Assembly (NCBI RefSeq): GCF_022024175.1
Contig: NZ_CP091794.1
Location: 1,984,001-2,048,000, forward strand
Reading direction: 5' to 3'
Length of the DNA stretch: 64,000 nucleotides
Source: Prevotella communis
GTDB lineage: Bacteria; Bacteroidota; Bacteroidia; Bacteroidales; Bacteroidaceae
Shown: positions 17,627-25,896 of the stretch, one piece after another
Numbering within the stretch: the first letter of the stretch is position 1
Layout of the letters: every line of letters begins with the position of its first letter
Notes under the pieces: generated by a model
What the model was told of the DNA's origin: nothing
Seen by the model: the letters and a program-made list of their open reading frames with translations, nothing else
The model's database searches: none
Made by a program: the position numbers and the translations under genes

Positions 17627-17660
17627 TTTGCCGTTATTTGCAAATAATTTTGTACCTTTG
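17627..17660 (+). promoter_or_regulatory. Promoter for the GT5-like/DUF4270 operon
   Basis: TTTG (17627-17630), 22 bases, TACCTTTG (17653-17660). Spacing is slightly long. It supports the ATG at 17683 and a leader of about 15 nt. Confidence 0.75.
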
Positions 17661-17682
17661 CACAACTATTAACAACATAAAG

Positions 17683-18492
17683 ATGGCAAAGAAGAAGATT
17701 CTATTCATCAATCAGGAGATATCCCCATACGTTCCCGACAACGCAATGTCGGTAATGGGTCGTGAATTACCTCGCACCATGCAGGATCGCAATCATGAGA
17801 TTCGCACCTTCATGCCTAAATGGGGAAATATCAATGAACGTCGCGGACAGTTGCATGAGGTTATCCGTCTTTCTGGTATCAACCTCATCATCGATGATAC
17901 CGACCACCCCCTTGTTATTAAAGTTGCTTCAATCCCCTCTTGTCGTGTACAAGTTTATTTCATCGACAATGATGATTATTTCTCTAATCGTCAGATGACT
18001 GTTGATGAGAACGGACTGGACTATCCCGACAATGGCGAGCGTGCTATTTTCTTCGCAAGAGGCGTGTTGGAGACTGTGAAGAAGCAGTGCTGGGTTCCCG
18101 ATATCATTCACTGTCAGGGATGGATGAGTGGCGTTGTGCCTTTCTATATCAAGACGGCCTACAAGGACGAGCCTTCGTTTGCCAATACGAAGGTGGTCAC
18201 CTCGCTTTTCAACAAGGAGTTCCAGGGTGATTTCGGCACCAACTTCAAGCAGTGTGTTGATTTCCGTGATGCCAAGGCAGAGTTGCTGGCTCCCTATAAT
18301 GACGAGTTCACCTTCCAGGACCTCGGCAAGCTGGCTATCGACTATAGCGATGGTGTGATTCTTGCTGACAAGGACGTGAGTAAGACGCTACAGAAGTATG
18401 CCAAGGACAAGAACATTCCTACCCTTGGATTCCAGGGCGAGGAATTTGGAGATGCTTACGAAGCATTCTACGATCAGATTAGTCCAGAATAA
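17683..18492 (+). CDS. Stand-alone glycogen/starch synthase N-terminal (GT5) domain protein
   Basis: A 269-residue protein matching only the first Rossmann half of family-5 starch/glycogen synthases: KKILFINQEISPYVPDN, then PDIIHCQGWMSGVVPFYIK (like the D.vHaHDW motif) and KVVTSLFNKEFQGDF. The ADP-glucose-binding KTGGLADV loop is replaced by PDNAMSVM, and the C-terminal catalytic half is absent (full enzymes are about 480 residues). Classical glycogen synthesis is therefore unlikely. The family is common in Bacteroidetes, usually next to DUF4270 as here, so this is a lineage-specific protein rather than a truncated pseudogene. Confidence 0.78.
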   Translation: MAKKKILFINQEISPYVPDNAMSVMGRELPRTMQDRNHEIRTFMPKWGNINERRGQLHEVIRLSGINLIIDDTDHPLVIKVASIPSCRVQVYFIDNDDYFSNRQMTVDENGLDYPDNGERAIFFARGVLETVKKQCWVPDIIHCQGWMSGVVPFYIKTAYKDEPSFANTKVVTSLFNKEFQGDFGTNFKQCVDFRDAKAELLAPYNDEFTFQDLGKLAIDYSDGVILADKDVSKTLQKYAKDKNIPTLGFQGEEFGDAYEAFYDQISPE

Positions 18493-18511
18493 TAGTTAGG
18501 ATCATTTCTAT

Positions 18512-20011
18512 ATGAAAAAGATTATGCACTATATGGCTGGTGTCGTACTTACGGCAATGGCCTTTTCTTCTTGTGATGAGACCACAGACCAGATTGGCGG
18601 TTCACTTACCAGTGATGAAGACCAGTTGAATATTACCTCGCAGATCTTCGACGTCCAGACACGCACCGTCATTGCCGATACCGTATTCAATAATAGCGAC
18701 GAGCATCTTGGCTCTGTGTTCACGCAGAGCAGCACCTGCTATTTAGGCATGGTGCGCGACCCTCAGACACAGGCCGACATCAAGAGCGAGTTTGCTACAC
18801 AGTTTCACCTGCTCGATATCGTCACAATACCTGATGCCGATAAGTTCCTGAGCCTGGACAATGGTCTGCCTGCTGCCGATTCCTGCTATCTGATACTCTA
18901 CGTCAGCAATCCCTTCAATACGGCCGACACGCTGGCATCTGTGAAGATGACAGTCCATGAGTTGGACAAGACACTGGAGACTGGCCTGAAATACTATTCC
19001 GACTTCAACCCCATGAAGCTTGGCATGGTGCGTACGGAAGGTCTCAACAAGAACAAGATGTTCTCTTACAGAAACCTGGTTGACAACGACAGTCTTCGTG
19101 GCACCTCATCCTATATGAACAATATCCGTGTATCGCTCAACGAGCCTTACACAGACAAGAATGGTGTTACCTATAATAACTACGGCACATACATCATCAG
19201 ACAGTTTCACGAGCATCCTGAGTATTTCAAGAACTCATATGCCTTCAGTCGCCATGTGTGCCCCGGATTCTTTTTCGAGATTACAGACGGCTACGGCTTC
19301 CATGCCAAAGTCTCAAATATCGGTCTGCGCCTGAACTACACCATTCAGGGCGACACATCCGTTGTCAACACTGGTGTGACGCTGGCAGGTACCCGTGAGG
19401 TCACCCAGACCACGCTGATTACCAACGACAAGCAGGCCATCAAGAAACTGGCCGAAGAGACTACACACACTTATATCAAGTCGCCTGCCGGTCTGTTCAC
19501 TGAGGTAACACTGCCTGTCAAGGAAATCAAGGAAGGTCACGAGAACGACTCGCTCATTGCTGCCAAGATTTCTTTCCAGCGCATCAACGACGAGTCGAGC
19601 GACAGTCGTATGTTTGGCATCCCCTACACCCTGCTGATGGTGCAGGAGGACAGCCTGAAGACATTCTTCGAGGGAAACAATGTGCCCGACCAGGCTACGT
19701 CGTTCTATGCCAACTACAACTACATCAACTCCACCTACAACGGAACAAACACTTATAACTTCGCCAATATAGCTTCACTCATCACCAAGGTATGGGAGAA
19801 ATATCAGGAAGGCATTAAGAATGATGCCAACTGGGAGCAGAAGCATCCCAACTGGAACAAGGTGCTGCTGGTGCCCATCACCTACGAGAGCGGTTCGTCA
19901 ACCAATGCTCAGCACGACATGTCGCTGACCAGCACACAACTCGTTGGAGGTGCCGACAACCCCTACGAGCCCATCAAGATTAATGTGGCGTACGCTAAAT
20001 TCAACAAATAA
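18512..20011 (+). CDS. DUF4270 family lipoprotein
   Basis: A 499-residue lipoprotein with a signal peptide and lipobox (MAFSSCDET, Cys about 21), followed by a beta-rich DUF4270-type region (DQIGGSLTSDEDQLNITSQI, then FNNSDEHLGSVFTQ and YLGMVRDPQTQADIK). It is probably in the outer membrane. It follows the GT5-like gene by 19 bases and is likely co-transcribed. Function is unknown; the conserved pairing suggests an envelope or polysaccharide role. Confidence 0.85.
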   Translation: MKKIMHYMAGVVLTAMAFSSCDETTDQIGGSLTSDEDQLNITSQIFDVQTRTVIADTVFNNSDEHLGSVFTQSSTCYLGMVRDPQTQADIKSEFATQFHLLDIVTIPDADKFLSLDNGLPAADSCYLILYVSNPFNTADTLASVKMTVHELDKTLETGLKYYSDFNPMKLGMVRTEGLNKNKMFSYRNLVDNDSLRGTSSYMNNIRVSLNEPYTDKNGVTYNNYGTYIIRQFHEHPEYFKNSYAFSRHVCPGFFFEITDGYGFHAKVSNIGLRLNYTIQGDTSVVNTGVTLAGTREVTQTTLITNDKQAIKKLAEETTHTYIKSPAGLFTEVTLPVKEIKEGHENDSLIAAKISFQRINDESSDSRMFGIPYTLLMVQEDSLKTFFEGNNVPDQATSFYANYNYINSTYNGTNTYNFANIASLITKVWEKYQEGIKNDANWEQKHPNWNKVLLVPITYESGSSTNAQHDMSLTSTQLVGGADNPYEPIKINVAYAKFNK

Positions 20012-20026
20012 GCATACACTCGCATC

Positions 20027-20155
20027 ATGGCCGACGGATATTTAGAGAAACACCAGCAGGACTACGAGGCTCGCAAGGCCGAGTATCTCAGGAAGAAGAG
20101 GCACCTGCCCCGTATTGTCAAGAAGCCACAGCGCCCCGACGATGAGGCGTTGTAA
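20027..20155 (+). CDS. Small charged hypothetical protein (42 aa)
   Basis: A short ORF beginning MADGYLEKHQQDYEAR and rich in Lys/Arg/Glu. It begins 15 bases after the DUF4270 stop and ends just before a strong terminator, consistent with the last gene of that operon. Similar 40-50 residue proteins starting MADGYLE occur, to my recollection, in other Bacteroidales; that is memory, not a search. It is too short for domain assignment. Confidence 0.6.
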   Translation: MADGYLEKHQQDYEARKAEYLRKKRHLPRIVKKPQRPDDEAL

Positions 20156-20172
20156 CGATAAGAAAAAAAGAG

Positions 20173-20205
20173 AGAGAGGGAAGTCACTTAGTGATTTCCC
20201 TCTCT
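20173..20205 (+). terminator. Terminator of the GT5/DUF4270 operon
   Basis: A near-perfect 15-bp stem (AGAGAGGGAAGTCAC / GTGATTTCCCTCTCT) with a tiny loop, preceded by an A-run and followed by TTTGT. Its right half overlaps the last codons of the convergent TrmH gene. Confidence 0.8.
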
Positions 20206-20982
20206 TTGTCTCACAGCCTCGAACAGCAGTATGGCCGCCGAGACAGACACATTCAGCGAATCCAGTTGTCCCAGCATCGGAATCCGTATGTGAGCATCGG
20301 CCGCCACGCGCCACTGGTTGGTGAGCCCCGTAGCCTCCGTACCCATCACAATAGCCGTGCCGCACGTCATATCCGTGTCGTAATACAGTTCCGAGTCCTG
20401 CAGCTGAGCCGTCAGAATCCTGATGCCACGAGCCTTCAGAAAACGGATACAAGCCTCAGACGACACCGCTACTGTAGGCACCGTGAACAAAGCGCCAATA
20501 CTAGCACGAATCAAATTAGGATTATATAAATCTGTCAATGGATCACACACTATCACAGCATCAGCACCAGCAGCGTCGGCCGAACGCAATACAGCCCCCA
20601 GGTTGCCAGGTTTCTCCACACTCTCCAGCACCACCAGCAACGGATGTTCCGTCAACTGCAAATCCTCTAACGTCAGATGTCTCATGCGCATCACGGCCAC
20701 CACACCCTCAGTGCTGCCACGATAGGCAATCTTCTCATACACCTGCTCTGTCACCTCATACGAAGGAGCCACCAACAAGTCATCGATTGGCTCGCCAAGC
20801 AACGCACTACAGAAGAAAAGACTATCTATCTCATAACCCTTGCTCACACAGTGGCGCAACTCACGCAAACCCTCAACGACAAAAAGACCGGACCTCTTGC
20901 GCTCCGATGATTTCTGTTGCAGTAAGACTAATTGCTTTACTTTTTGATTCTGAAGACTGGATATAAACTGAATCTCTTTCAT
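20188..20982 (-). CDS. TrmH/SpoU family RNA 2'-O-methyltransferase
   Basis: A 264-residue SPOUT methyltransferase with an N-terminal substrate-binding domain (RSGLFVVEGLRELRHCV) and a knotted catalytic domain. Its motif 1 is KPGNLGAVLRSADAAGAD (Asn/Arg in NLGAVLR), motif 2 is IVMGTEATGL, and motif 3 is LDSLNVSVSAAILLFEA. It probably methylates a ribose in rRNA or tRNA. The ATG at 20982 is used because the longer frame to 21033 would translate through the tRNA-Gly gene. The tRNA operon upstream may be co-transcribed with it. Confidence 0.9.
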   Translation of the reverse strand: MKEIQFISSLQNQKVKQLVLLQQKSSERKRSGLFVVEGLRELRHCVSKGYEIDSLFFCSALLGEPIDDLLVAPSYEVTEQVYEKIAYRGSTEGVVAVMRMRHLTLEDLQLTEHPLLVVLESVEKPGNLGAVLRSADAAGADAVIVCDPLTDLYNPNLIRASIGALFTVPTVAVSSEACIRFLKARGIRILTAQLQDSELYYDTDMTCGTAIVMGTEATGLTNQWRVAADAHIRIPMLGQLDSLNVSVSAAILLFEAVRQREGNH

Positions 20983-20986
20983 TATG

Positions 20987-21059
20987 AGCGGAATACGGGA
21001 CTCGAACCCGCGACCCTCGGCTTGGGAAGCCAATGCTCTACCAACTGAGCTAATTCCGC
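20987..21059 (-). tRNA. tRNA-Gly (anticodon CCC)
   Basis: A 73-nt cloverleaf with perfect acceptor GCGGAAT/ATTCCGC, D-arm GCTC/GAGC, anticodon stem TTGGC/GCCGA with loop TTCCCAA (anticodon CCC), T-stem GCGGG/CCCGT with a GTTCGAG loop, and discriminator T. It reads GGG. CCA is not encoded. Confidence 0.94.
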
Positions 21060-21074
21060 ATTGACATCCTTTTG

Positions 21075-21147
<73 letters not shown>

Positions 21148-21156
21148 CTTCCCAAG

Positions 21157-21229
21157 TACACCCGCAGAGGTTCGAACTCTGGACACCCTGATTAAGAGTC
21201 AGGTGCTCTACCAACTGAGCTACGGGTGC
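21157..21229 (-). tRNA. tRNA-Lys (anticodon CTT)
   Basis: A 73-nt cloverleaf: acceptor GCACCCG/CGGGTGT (G1-U72 wobble), anticodon stem CCTGA/TCAGG with loop CTCTTAA (anticodon CTT), discriminator A. It is the first tRNA of the minus-strand Lys-Thr-Gly operon. Confidence 0.94.
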
Positions 21230-21252
21230 ATCGTTTTCTTGTTTAGCGGGTG

Positions 21253-21284
21253 CAAAGGTAGTCATTTTTTTTCTTACCCACAAA
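21253..21284 (-). promoter_or_regulatory. Promoter of the tRNA-Lys/Thr/Gly operon
   Basis: On the minus strand TTTG (21281-21284), 20 bases, TACCTTTG (21253-21260). The core with its upstream A-run also occurs in front of rho at 52611. Confidence 0.85.
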
Positions 21285-21338
21285 TTTTGAGACTACTTTT
21301 TTTTCCTGACAACAACATTTTTAAGCAAGGTGGGCAAG

Positions 21339-21369
21339 GGACGGTCTCACAGGCCGCGCCGACCGTCCC
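21339..21369. repeat. GC-rich hairpin containing part of a 23-bp match to the PPIase gene
   Basis: GGGACGGTC and GACCGTCCC form a 9-bp perfect stem around a GC-rich loop, downstream of the DUF5675 gene. Bases 21348-21370 are identical to 35908-35930 inside the peptidyl-prolyl isomerase gene. It may act as a terminator for the minus-strand accessory block, although no good U-run follows. Confidence 0.55.
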
Positions 21370-21382
21370 TCCCCCTTTGTTT

Positions 21383-21841
21383 TCACCTGATGGTGATCCA
21401 GACGGGCTCACCCCTACCCTTTGCCTCAACAATTTTCTGCTTGAGACGATGGGTCCATATGCGGCTGTCCACCACCTGCCCCACCAGCTTGTTCTTGCCC
21501 ACCAGTATGCAACCTTCGGTATCCTTGGCCGTGTTGCCCGCATGGATGCGTATGCCCTGCCATTTGCGGTTGAACTCAGGGCCACCAAGCAGGATGGGCA
21601 GCCACTGCTTGAACTTGGGCGAATACGAGATAACCACTGCGTAGCGGCCTTCGGGGATGGCCGAGCGACCTTTCACCTTGTAGGCCCCGTTCTTGTAGTC
21701 GCGCCAGGTAGGTTCCAGTGTGTCGCAAAAATAGTCATCGGCAGTGCCCGTCAGATATTCATCCACCACTTGTCGGCGGATGTACAGACGACCTATCGTG
21801 TAGGTCCTGCGTTTTGCTATACGTTCTAAAATCAATTCCAT
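21383..21841 (-). CDS. DUF5675 family protein
   Basis: A 152-residue protein matching the DUF5675 pattern: MELILERIAKRRTYTIGRLY, then CDTLEPTWRD, then AIPEGRYAVVISYSPKF, and the core RIHAGNTAKDTEGCILVG with His, Asp and Cys resembling an L,D-transpeptidase/amidase-like pocket. In Bacteroidales and phages it occupies the slot normally held by an amidase or lysozyme beside VirE/DUF3987, HU and smalltalk genes. Catalytic activity is unproven. Confidence 0.85.
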   Translation of the reverse strand: MELILERIAKRRTYTIGRLYIRRQVVDEYLTGTADDYFCDTLEPTWRDYKNGAYKVKGRSAIPEGRYAVVISYSPKFKQWLPILLGGPEFNRKWQGIRIHAGNTAKDTEGCILVGKNKLVGQVVDSRIWTHRLKQKIVEAKGRGEPVWITIR

Positions 21842-21850
21842 AAATGCTTA

Positions 21851-21882
21851 ATGTTACAAAGTTACAATGTTACAAAGTTACA
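21851..21882. repeat. Two tandem copies of a 16-bp TTACAAAG-type repeat
   Basis: ATGTTACAAAGTTACA occurs twice in perfect tandem (21851-21866, 21867-21882). With its left flank GCTTA it closely resembles 32261-32296 and, inverted, 32135-32170 and 35060-35092. Confidence 0.8.
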
Positions 21883-21886
21883 CCTC

Positions 21887-24181
21887 TCACCTTTCACCTT
21901 TCACCTTACTCCAGTGGTAGCGGTCGGTTTTGCTAATCCATCCGTCGCGCATCCATCGAGAGATAATCATGCGCATAGCCGATTCCGAGCAGTAGCCGCG
22001 CTTCAAGGCTCGCAGGTCATCGAGGGTAAAGGTGGGTGCAAGCTGGTCGAACACGGAGTGGTTGGCACCATATCGCTGACACTCCTCATGAGCATCAACA
22101 TATTGATTCTGTAATGCCTCGCCGAATGCTTTTATCTGCTGAGAAAGACAATACTCGGCCATCATCAGCGCAAACTTGATACAGTTTCGACTCTCCCCCT
22201 TCCCCTCCCTGTGAGGGAGGGGCGTAGATAGTTCTTTTACTTGAGTCTGACCACTCCCATCCCTCACAGGGAGGGGCTGGGGGTGGGTCTCCAGCAAGTG
22301 AAAGATCACCCCGCACCGGAAACCGATGACGGCAGCACGCTTACGATAAGTATCCTTCACGTGGTCGATGTCCTTGGCAGCCTCTACGCGTTTCTGCTCC
22401 ACCCACTGCTCGATGGCCTTGCGCAGACGCGGGGTGTCTATGAGTCCGGAGAACGCACGCAGTCGGGTGACGGCCTCTTGTATCATGGCTTCATCCCCTG
22501 CCGAACGACGGCCAAACTTGGGCATCTTCGAGAAACTGCTGTCGGGCATCTCGGCCACGAGGATTCGGCTAGAAAGCCCGTTCTCTATGTTGTCCGACTT
22601 AAAGCACTTTCTGAGTGCTCCGTTGGTGCCGAGCATCGTCCAGTTGTAGGCCACCTTCACCACTCCCGACTCAGCGGCATCCGAGTTGTAATCCTGACCC
22701 CACTCACCCTTGTCAAAGCTCAGGCGGTAGATGTCGTACTTTGAGCTCCACGAGCCGGCACCGTTGGTTTTACGCAGGGTGTCGAGTTCCTCACCAAAAC
22801 TGTAGAGGGTGTGACCCTGAGCATTCTTGAAGCGCTTGAGCAAAGTAGAACACGAGACCGTCACCGGCACCATCCTTATCAGCACCTTCGGGTCGTCGGG
22901 CGCCTTCTCGTTGGCCTTGCGCCCCTTCTTGCGCTCCTTCCACTCCTCCTCGCGCTTGCGAGCAAGGGCGTCTTCCTCATCGAACTGACGCTTCCATACA
23001 TCGATGGCATTCTTCACCACCGACTTGTTAGAAGCCTGTTCACCACGTATAATCGACATCAGCCCCAGGTGCTGCAAGTTGCCGTCGCAATACTCCACCA
23101 TCACCTGGTCGGCATAGGCCGCTGCAATGGGCAGCACACCACAGAGCACCGGCATGTGCATCGACACGGGCACACCCGTCAGCGACTCTTTAAGGCCCAT
23201 TGGTAACGCTTTGACATTGACCTTCACACCAGTCTCTGCCCGAACCGCCTCGGCATCCTCGATTTCGTCTGAAGAGATACCCATTTCCAGCGCACTTACA
23301 ATGCCTTGCATCATCTTTGAAATGCCCTTGGGCGTCTCCTTGCAAGCCGAGTCGACCACGCTGCGAAGTTCAACGTCGGAGAGTCCGAATCGGGGCATCA
23401 CCTGCATCAGCACCTCTTTCTTGTTGTCGCAGATAGCACGAAGACTGACGGCCAACTTGTGCAGTTTCACGTTGCGCTCGCCTTCGGCCGGCTCTCCGCC
23501 GTTGCGATGCCACCACTCTGCTATAATAGAGGTATAAGGGATGCCCTTGAACATCAGCTCCGTATGGGGTTCTTGTGCGGCTTCGGATGTCGGCAGGCTC
23601 TTCTGCTCGCAGCCCTCATCGGATGTCGGCGCACTTTTGCGCTCACAGTCCTCAGAGACCTCAAACAGCTTGTCGCTGACATACTTCGTATGGTCCTCAG
23701 AGACCATGTAGATGCACCTCGAAACATCCTTCACCGCGGCATCCGGCTCAAAGCCCGTAGCCTCCTGCATCAGCTGCTGAGCCTGCTCGGCCGTCATGCC
23801 GTCGGGCAACTCAACGAGCACATGAGTGCCACGACGAACACTTTCCTCTATCAGCAGCGGCACCAACGGCGACTGCTCCAAGAGTCGGGCACAGATTTCG
23901 TCCGTGTGACCCTTCTCGTCAAAATCCAGCATCAGTCGGTTCAGCGGACGCACCGCATCGGCAATGGCACGATGATTATTCTTGAACTCGGCGCAGTGGG
24001 GTGTCCACACCGGCAGCCGATGCTTCAACTGCTCGTCGCCACGCTCTATCCTTTCACACATCTCTTTCAGCCAAGGCTCGCGGCGAAGTTTTTCCCAATC
24101 CTCGCGGTTGGCTGGGAAGCAAGGGGCGCCGTGTCCCTTGCCTATGCATGTAAACATCAACCGTTCCAAAATCATTTCCAT
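21887..24181 (-). CDS. VirE-N/DUF3987 primase-helicase-like protein
   Basis: A 764-residue protein of the BT4734/VirE N-terminal plus DUF3987 type common in Bacteroidetes mobile and accessory regions. Near the N-terminus LNRLMLDFDEKGHTDE and RRGTHVLVELPDG resemble the primase-polymerase-like fold. The middle carries LCGVLPIAAAYAD and SIIRGEQASNKSVVKNAID, a DUF3987 P-loop-like region with a weak Walker A. Odd features: residues about 177-200 hold two copies of an 11-residue unit (CERKSAPTSDE, CEQKSLPTSEA), and residues about 631-664 are an in-frame palindromic element also found in uvrA. It overlaps the upstream gene by 10 bases. Confidence 0.8.
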   Translation of the reverse strand: MEMILERLMFTCIGKGHGAPCFPANREDWEKLRREPWLKEMCERIERGDEQLKHRLPVWTPHCAEFKNNHRAIADAVRPLNRLMLDFDEKGHTDEICARLLEQSPLVPLLIEESVRRGTHVLVELPDGMTAEQAQQLMQEATGFEPDAAVKDVSRCIYMVSEDHTKYVSDKLFEVSEDCERKSAPTSDEGCEQKSLPTSEAAQEPHTELMFKGIPYTSIIAEWWHRNGGEPAEGERNVKLHKLAVSLRAICDNKKEVLMQVMPRFGLSDVELRSVVDSACKETPKGISKMMQGIVSALEMGISSDEIEDAEAVRAETGVKVNVKALPMGLKESLTGVPVSMHMPVLCGVLPIAAAYADQVMVEYCDGNLQHLGLMSIIRGEQASNKSVVKNAIDVWKRQFDEEDALARKREEEWKERKKGRKANEKAPDDPKVLIRMVPVTVSCSTLLKRFKNAQGHTLYSFGEELDTLRKTNGAGSWSSKYDIYRLSFDKGEWGQDYNSDAAESGVVKVAYNWTMLGTNGALRKCFKSDNIENGLSSRILVAEMPDSSFSKMPKFGRRSAGDEAMIQEAVTRLRAFSGLIDTPRLRKAIEQWVEQKRVEAAKDIDHVKDTYRKRAAVIGFRCGVIFHLLETHPQPLPVRDGSGQTQVKELSTPLPHREGKGESRNCIKFALMMAEYCLSQQIKAFGEALQNQYVDAHEECQRYGANHSVFDQLAPTFTLDDLRALKRGYCSESAMRMIISRWMRDGWISKTDRYHWSKVKGER
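22189..22291 (-). repeat. In-frame palindromic repeat element inside the DUF3987 gene
   Basis: About 103 bp, with GAGGGAGGGG-type palindromes at both ends. It is translated as HPQPLPVRDGSGQTQ followed by LSTPLPHREGKG. It aligns along its length, in the same reading frame and orientation, with 43138-43239 in uvrA. The palindromic arms are better preserved here, suggesting a younger insertion. Confidence 0.85.
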
Positions 24182-24618
24182 AGCGTTTCCTCCTTGCGTG
24201 TTTTAAAGTAAGACATAATCTCGTCGGCCTCCTCCTGATAGAGGGCCTTGGTCAGCGCCAGTCCGTATTTCTTCGGGAACTTGAACATGACATAGACGTA
24301 TTCCTCGTTAATGCGTCGGTGACCATCGCTGGGACGTATTTGAGGACGAGTCATCTTCACGGCTCCGTGGGCCGTCTCGTAGAGGGTTTCGTGGAGCGGT
24401 CCCTTGCTGCCGACCTTGTAGCGCTTCACCTGGGTGCGACCGTCGGCATCCACCTCGATGCCACCACGGTAGCGTACACGCTCACCGTTAGTCACCTGCT
24501 TGTCGTCCTCCCACGGGCACGGCACTATCAGCATGTTGCCGTTCAACTGGAAGTTAACACTTGCGTCCATCTGGACTGCGTTCTGCAAAATCTGTTCTTG
24601 GAATTTCTGTAAATTCAT
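24172..24618 (-). CDS. Hypothetical protein paired with DUF3987 (148 aa)
   Basis: A 148-residue soluble protein (starts MNLQKFQEQILQNAVQ) with a beta-rich middle (NGNMLIVPCPWEDDKQV, GERVRYRGGIEVDADGRT) and a helical C-terminus ending YFKTRKEETLWK. I do not recognise the family. Its 3' end overlaps the DUF3987 start by 10 bases, so the two are probably translated together and may cooperate. The ATG at 24618 is preferred over the longer frame to 24663. Confidence 0.7.
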   Translation of the reverse strand: MNLQKFQEQILQNAVQMDASVNFQLNGNMLIVPCPWEDDKQVTNGERVRYRGGIEVDADGRTQVKRYKVGSKGPLHETLYETAHGAVKMTRPQIRPSDGHRRINEEYVYVMFKFPKKYGLALTKALYQEEADEIMSYFKTRKEETLWK

Positions 24619-25188
24619 TGTTTTCTGAATTTTGGTTGAGCGAAGCTTCAGAAGGGTGGCCACCTTTCGATTTGTGATTGAAATCTCGCGAGACTCCGTT
24701 CACCTCAACTCAGAGTTAAACTTGAAAAAATTGTTAGCGGTTAAGAAACTGAAGATAGAAAGGCTGGTTCTTGCTTTGGCAAGCGTCTCCTGATGTCGCC
24801 GAGCGCGCTACTCCTTTGCCTCCCGTTTTGTGCATCCGACATTTGTTCATCAGCGCCAGCTGCTGGCGAGCCTGATTCTTCAACTTGTCGTAAATTCGCT
24901 TTCCACACATTAAATCTCGTGCCATACTCTCAATTGTTACCGCTTCCTTCGAGCGGGGTCTTAAAGTTGTTCGGTGGAAGTGCTCTTTTCGAGGCAACCT
25001 CCGTAATCCCCGACTAAGCCCACGTTTCTTCGGGAAAACGTTCGGGTAAACTTTCGGGGAACGCCCAAAAGCCACCTTGAATAGAGAATAAAAAAGAAAC
25101 GGAACCTCTTGTGTTTCAAAGAGATTCCGCTATGCGAGAAAATTTATCAAAAAAGTTTCAGTTTCCCGAAGGATTTCCCGAAAGCTAT
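24619..25188. other. 570-bp stretch with no confident gene
   Basis: This gap in the accessory block holds only one doubtful minus-strand ORF (24734-25075). It contains scattered short CCCGAAAG/CCCGAACG-like motifs near 25035-25060 and 25155-25190. I see no clear promoter, tRNA or terminator. Confidence 0.5.
24734..25075 (-). CDS. Doubtful ORF, possible basic hypothetical protein (113 aa)
   Basis: A very basic ORF (starts MAFGRSPKVYPNVFPKKRGL, ends KNQPFYLQFLNR) without recognised motif or clear promoter. Composition is Arg/Lys/Gln-rich, which can be coding or random in this base composition. It might be a decayed mobile-element gene. Confidence 0.25.
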   Translation of the reverse strand: MAFGRSPKVYPNVFPKKRGLSRGLRRLPRKEHFHRTTLRPRSKEAVTIESMARDLMCGKRIYDKLKNQARQQLALMNKCRMHKTGGKGVARSATSGDACQSKNQPFYLQFLNR

Positions 25189-25896
25189 TTATTTCTTATG
25201 CCAATGCATATCCTGTTGGTCATATCGGTCATATTCAGAACGCGATTCCTCATCCTCGTCAAAGTCACCATTGATTAGCCTGTCAACACTGGCATTGAGA
25301 ATTATGATGCACTCTTGGATTACTGGCAGAGCCTTGTTGTTAACAGGGTCGCCATTATCAAGTCCAGTCAGCCACTTACCAGATTTGTCTTTGAAATGGC
25401 CTTCGAGTATAGAAGGAATAGTGAATCCGTCAGCCACAAATATTAGCCCTTCGGCAACAAGTTTCTTGAACAAGTCAACAAGCGTACCTTTGCCATACTT
25501 GGCTGTCCATGTCAGAGCGCAGTCTGCGTCTCTCTTTCCAGAGAATAGTGCTTTGAAGTCGGCATCGTTGCCCTCTATCCAACCATCCTCAGTCAATTTC
25601 ATAAACAGAACAGTCAAGTGGCCATCAGTCACACAACTTTTTCGGCTGAAGGTCATGATTTCACGTTCCTTGGGTGGCTTTTGTTCTTTGGTTCCAGAAC
25701 CTTTCTTTTTGCCAGACTTTCCTTCTGTAGCTTTCTGTGGGATGTCACCATATATTTTTTGAACGCCAATGCCGCCTTCCTCAACATTGCCGATTTCATT
25801 CTCAACAATCTTCACGCCGACCACATCGCCCTTGAAGTTACTTAGGTCGAAACCTTCGGCAGCAGCCTTTATCAGTTCTTTGATGTCTATATCCAT
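25189..25896 (-). CDS. Unknown accessory protein C of a three-gene operon (235 aa)
   Basis: Starts MDIDIKELIKAAAEGFDLSN. Residues 29-47 carry the motif KIVENEIGNVEEGGIGVQK. A Lys/Gly-rich linker follows (about 57-75), then a folded C-terminal domain (TDGHLTVLFMKLTEDGWIEG, FSGKRDADCALTWTAKYGKG, ending in an acidic DEDEESRSEYDRYDQQ tail). Nothing is recognised as catalytic. Its ATG touches the stop of the preceding gene, which ends with a near copy of the same motif. Base composition is more AT-rich than the core. Confidence 0.7.
   Translation of the reverse strand: MDIDIKELIKAAAEGFDLSNFKGDVVGVKIVENEIGNVEEGGIGVQKIYGDIPQKATEGKSGKKKGSGTKEQKPPKEREIMTFSRKSCVTDGHLTVLFMKLTEDGWIEGNDADFKALFSGKRDADCALTWTAKYGKGTLVDLFKKLVAEGLIFVADGFTIPSILEGHFKDKSGKWLTGLDNGDPVNNKALPVIQECIIILNASVDRLINGDFDEDEESRSEYDRYDQQDMHWHKK

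Noticed and set aside
17683..18492. Complete glycogen synthase
   Set aside because: The C-terminal catalytic half and KTGG loop are missing; only the first Rossmann domain is present.
20188..21033. Longer TrmH frame starting at 21033
   Set aside because: It would translate through the tRNA-Gly gene; the ATG at 20982 gives the normal N-terminus.
21157..21229. tRNA-Lys as the integration site of the accessory block
   Set aside because: The block faces the tRNA 5' side, there is no duplicated tRNA 3' end, and no integrase gene was found.
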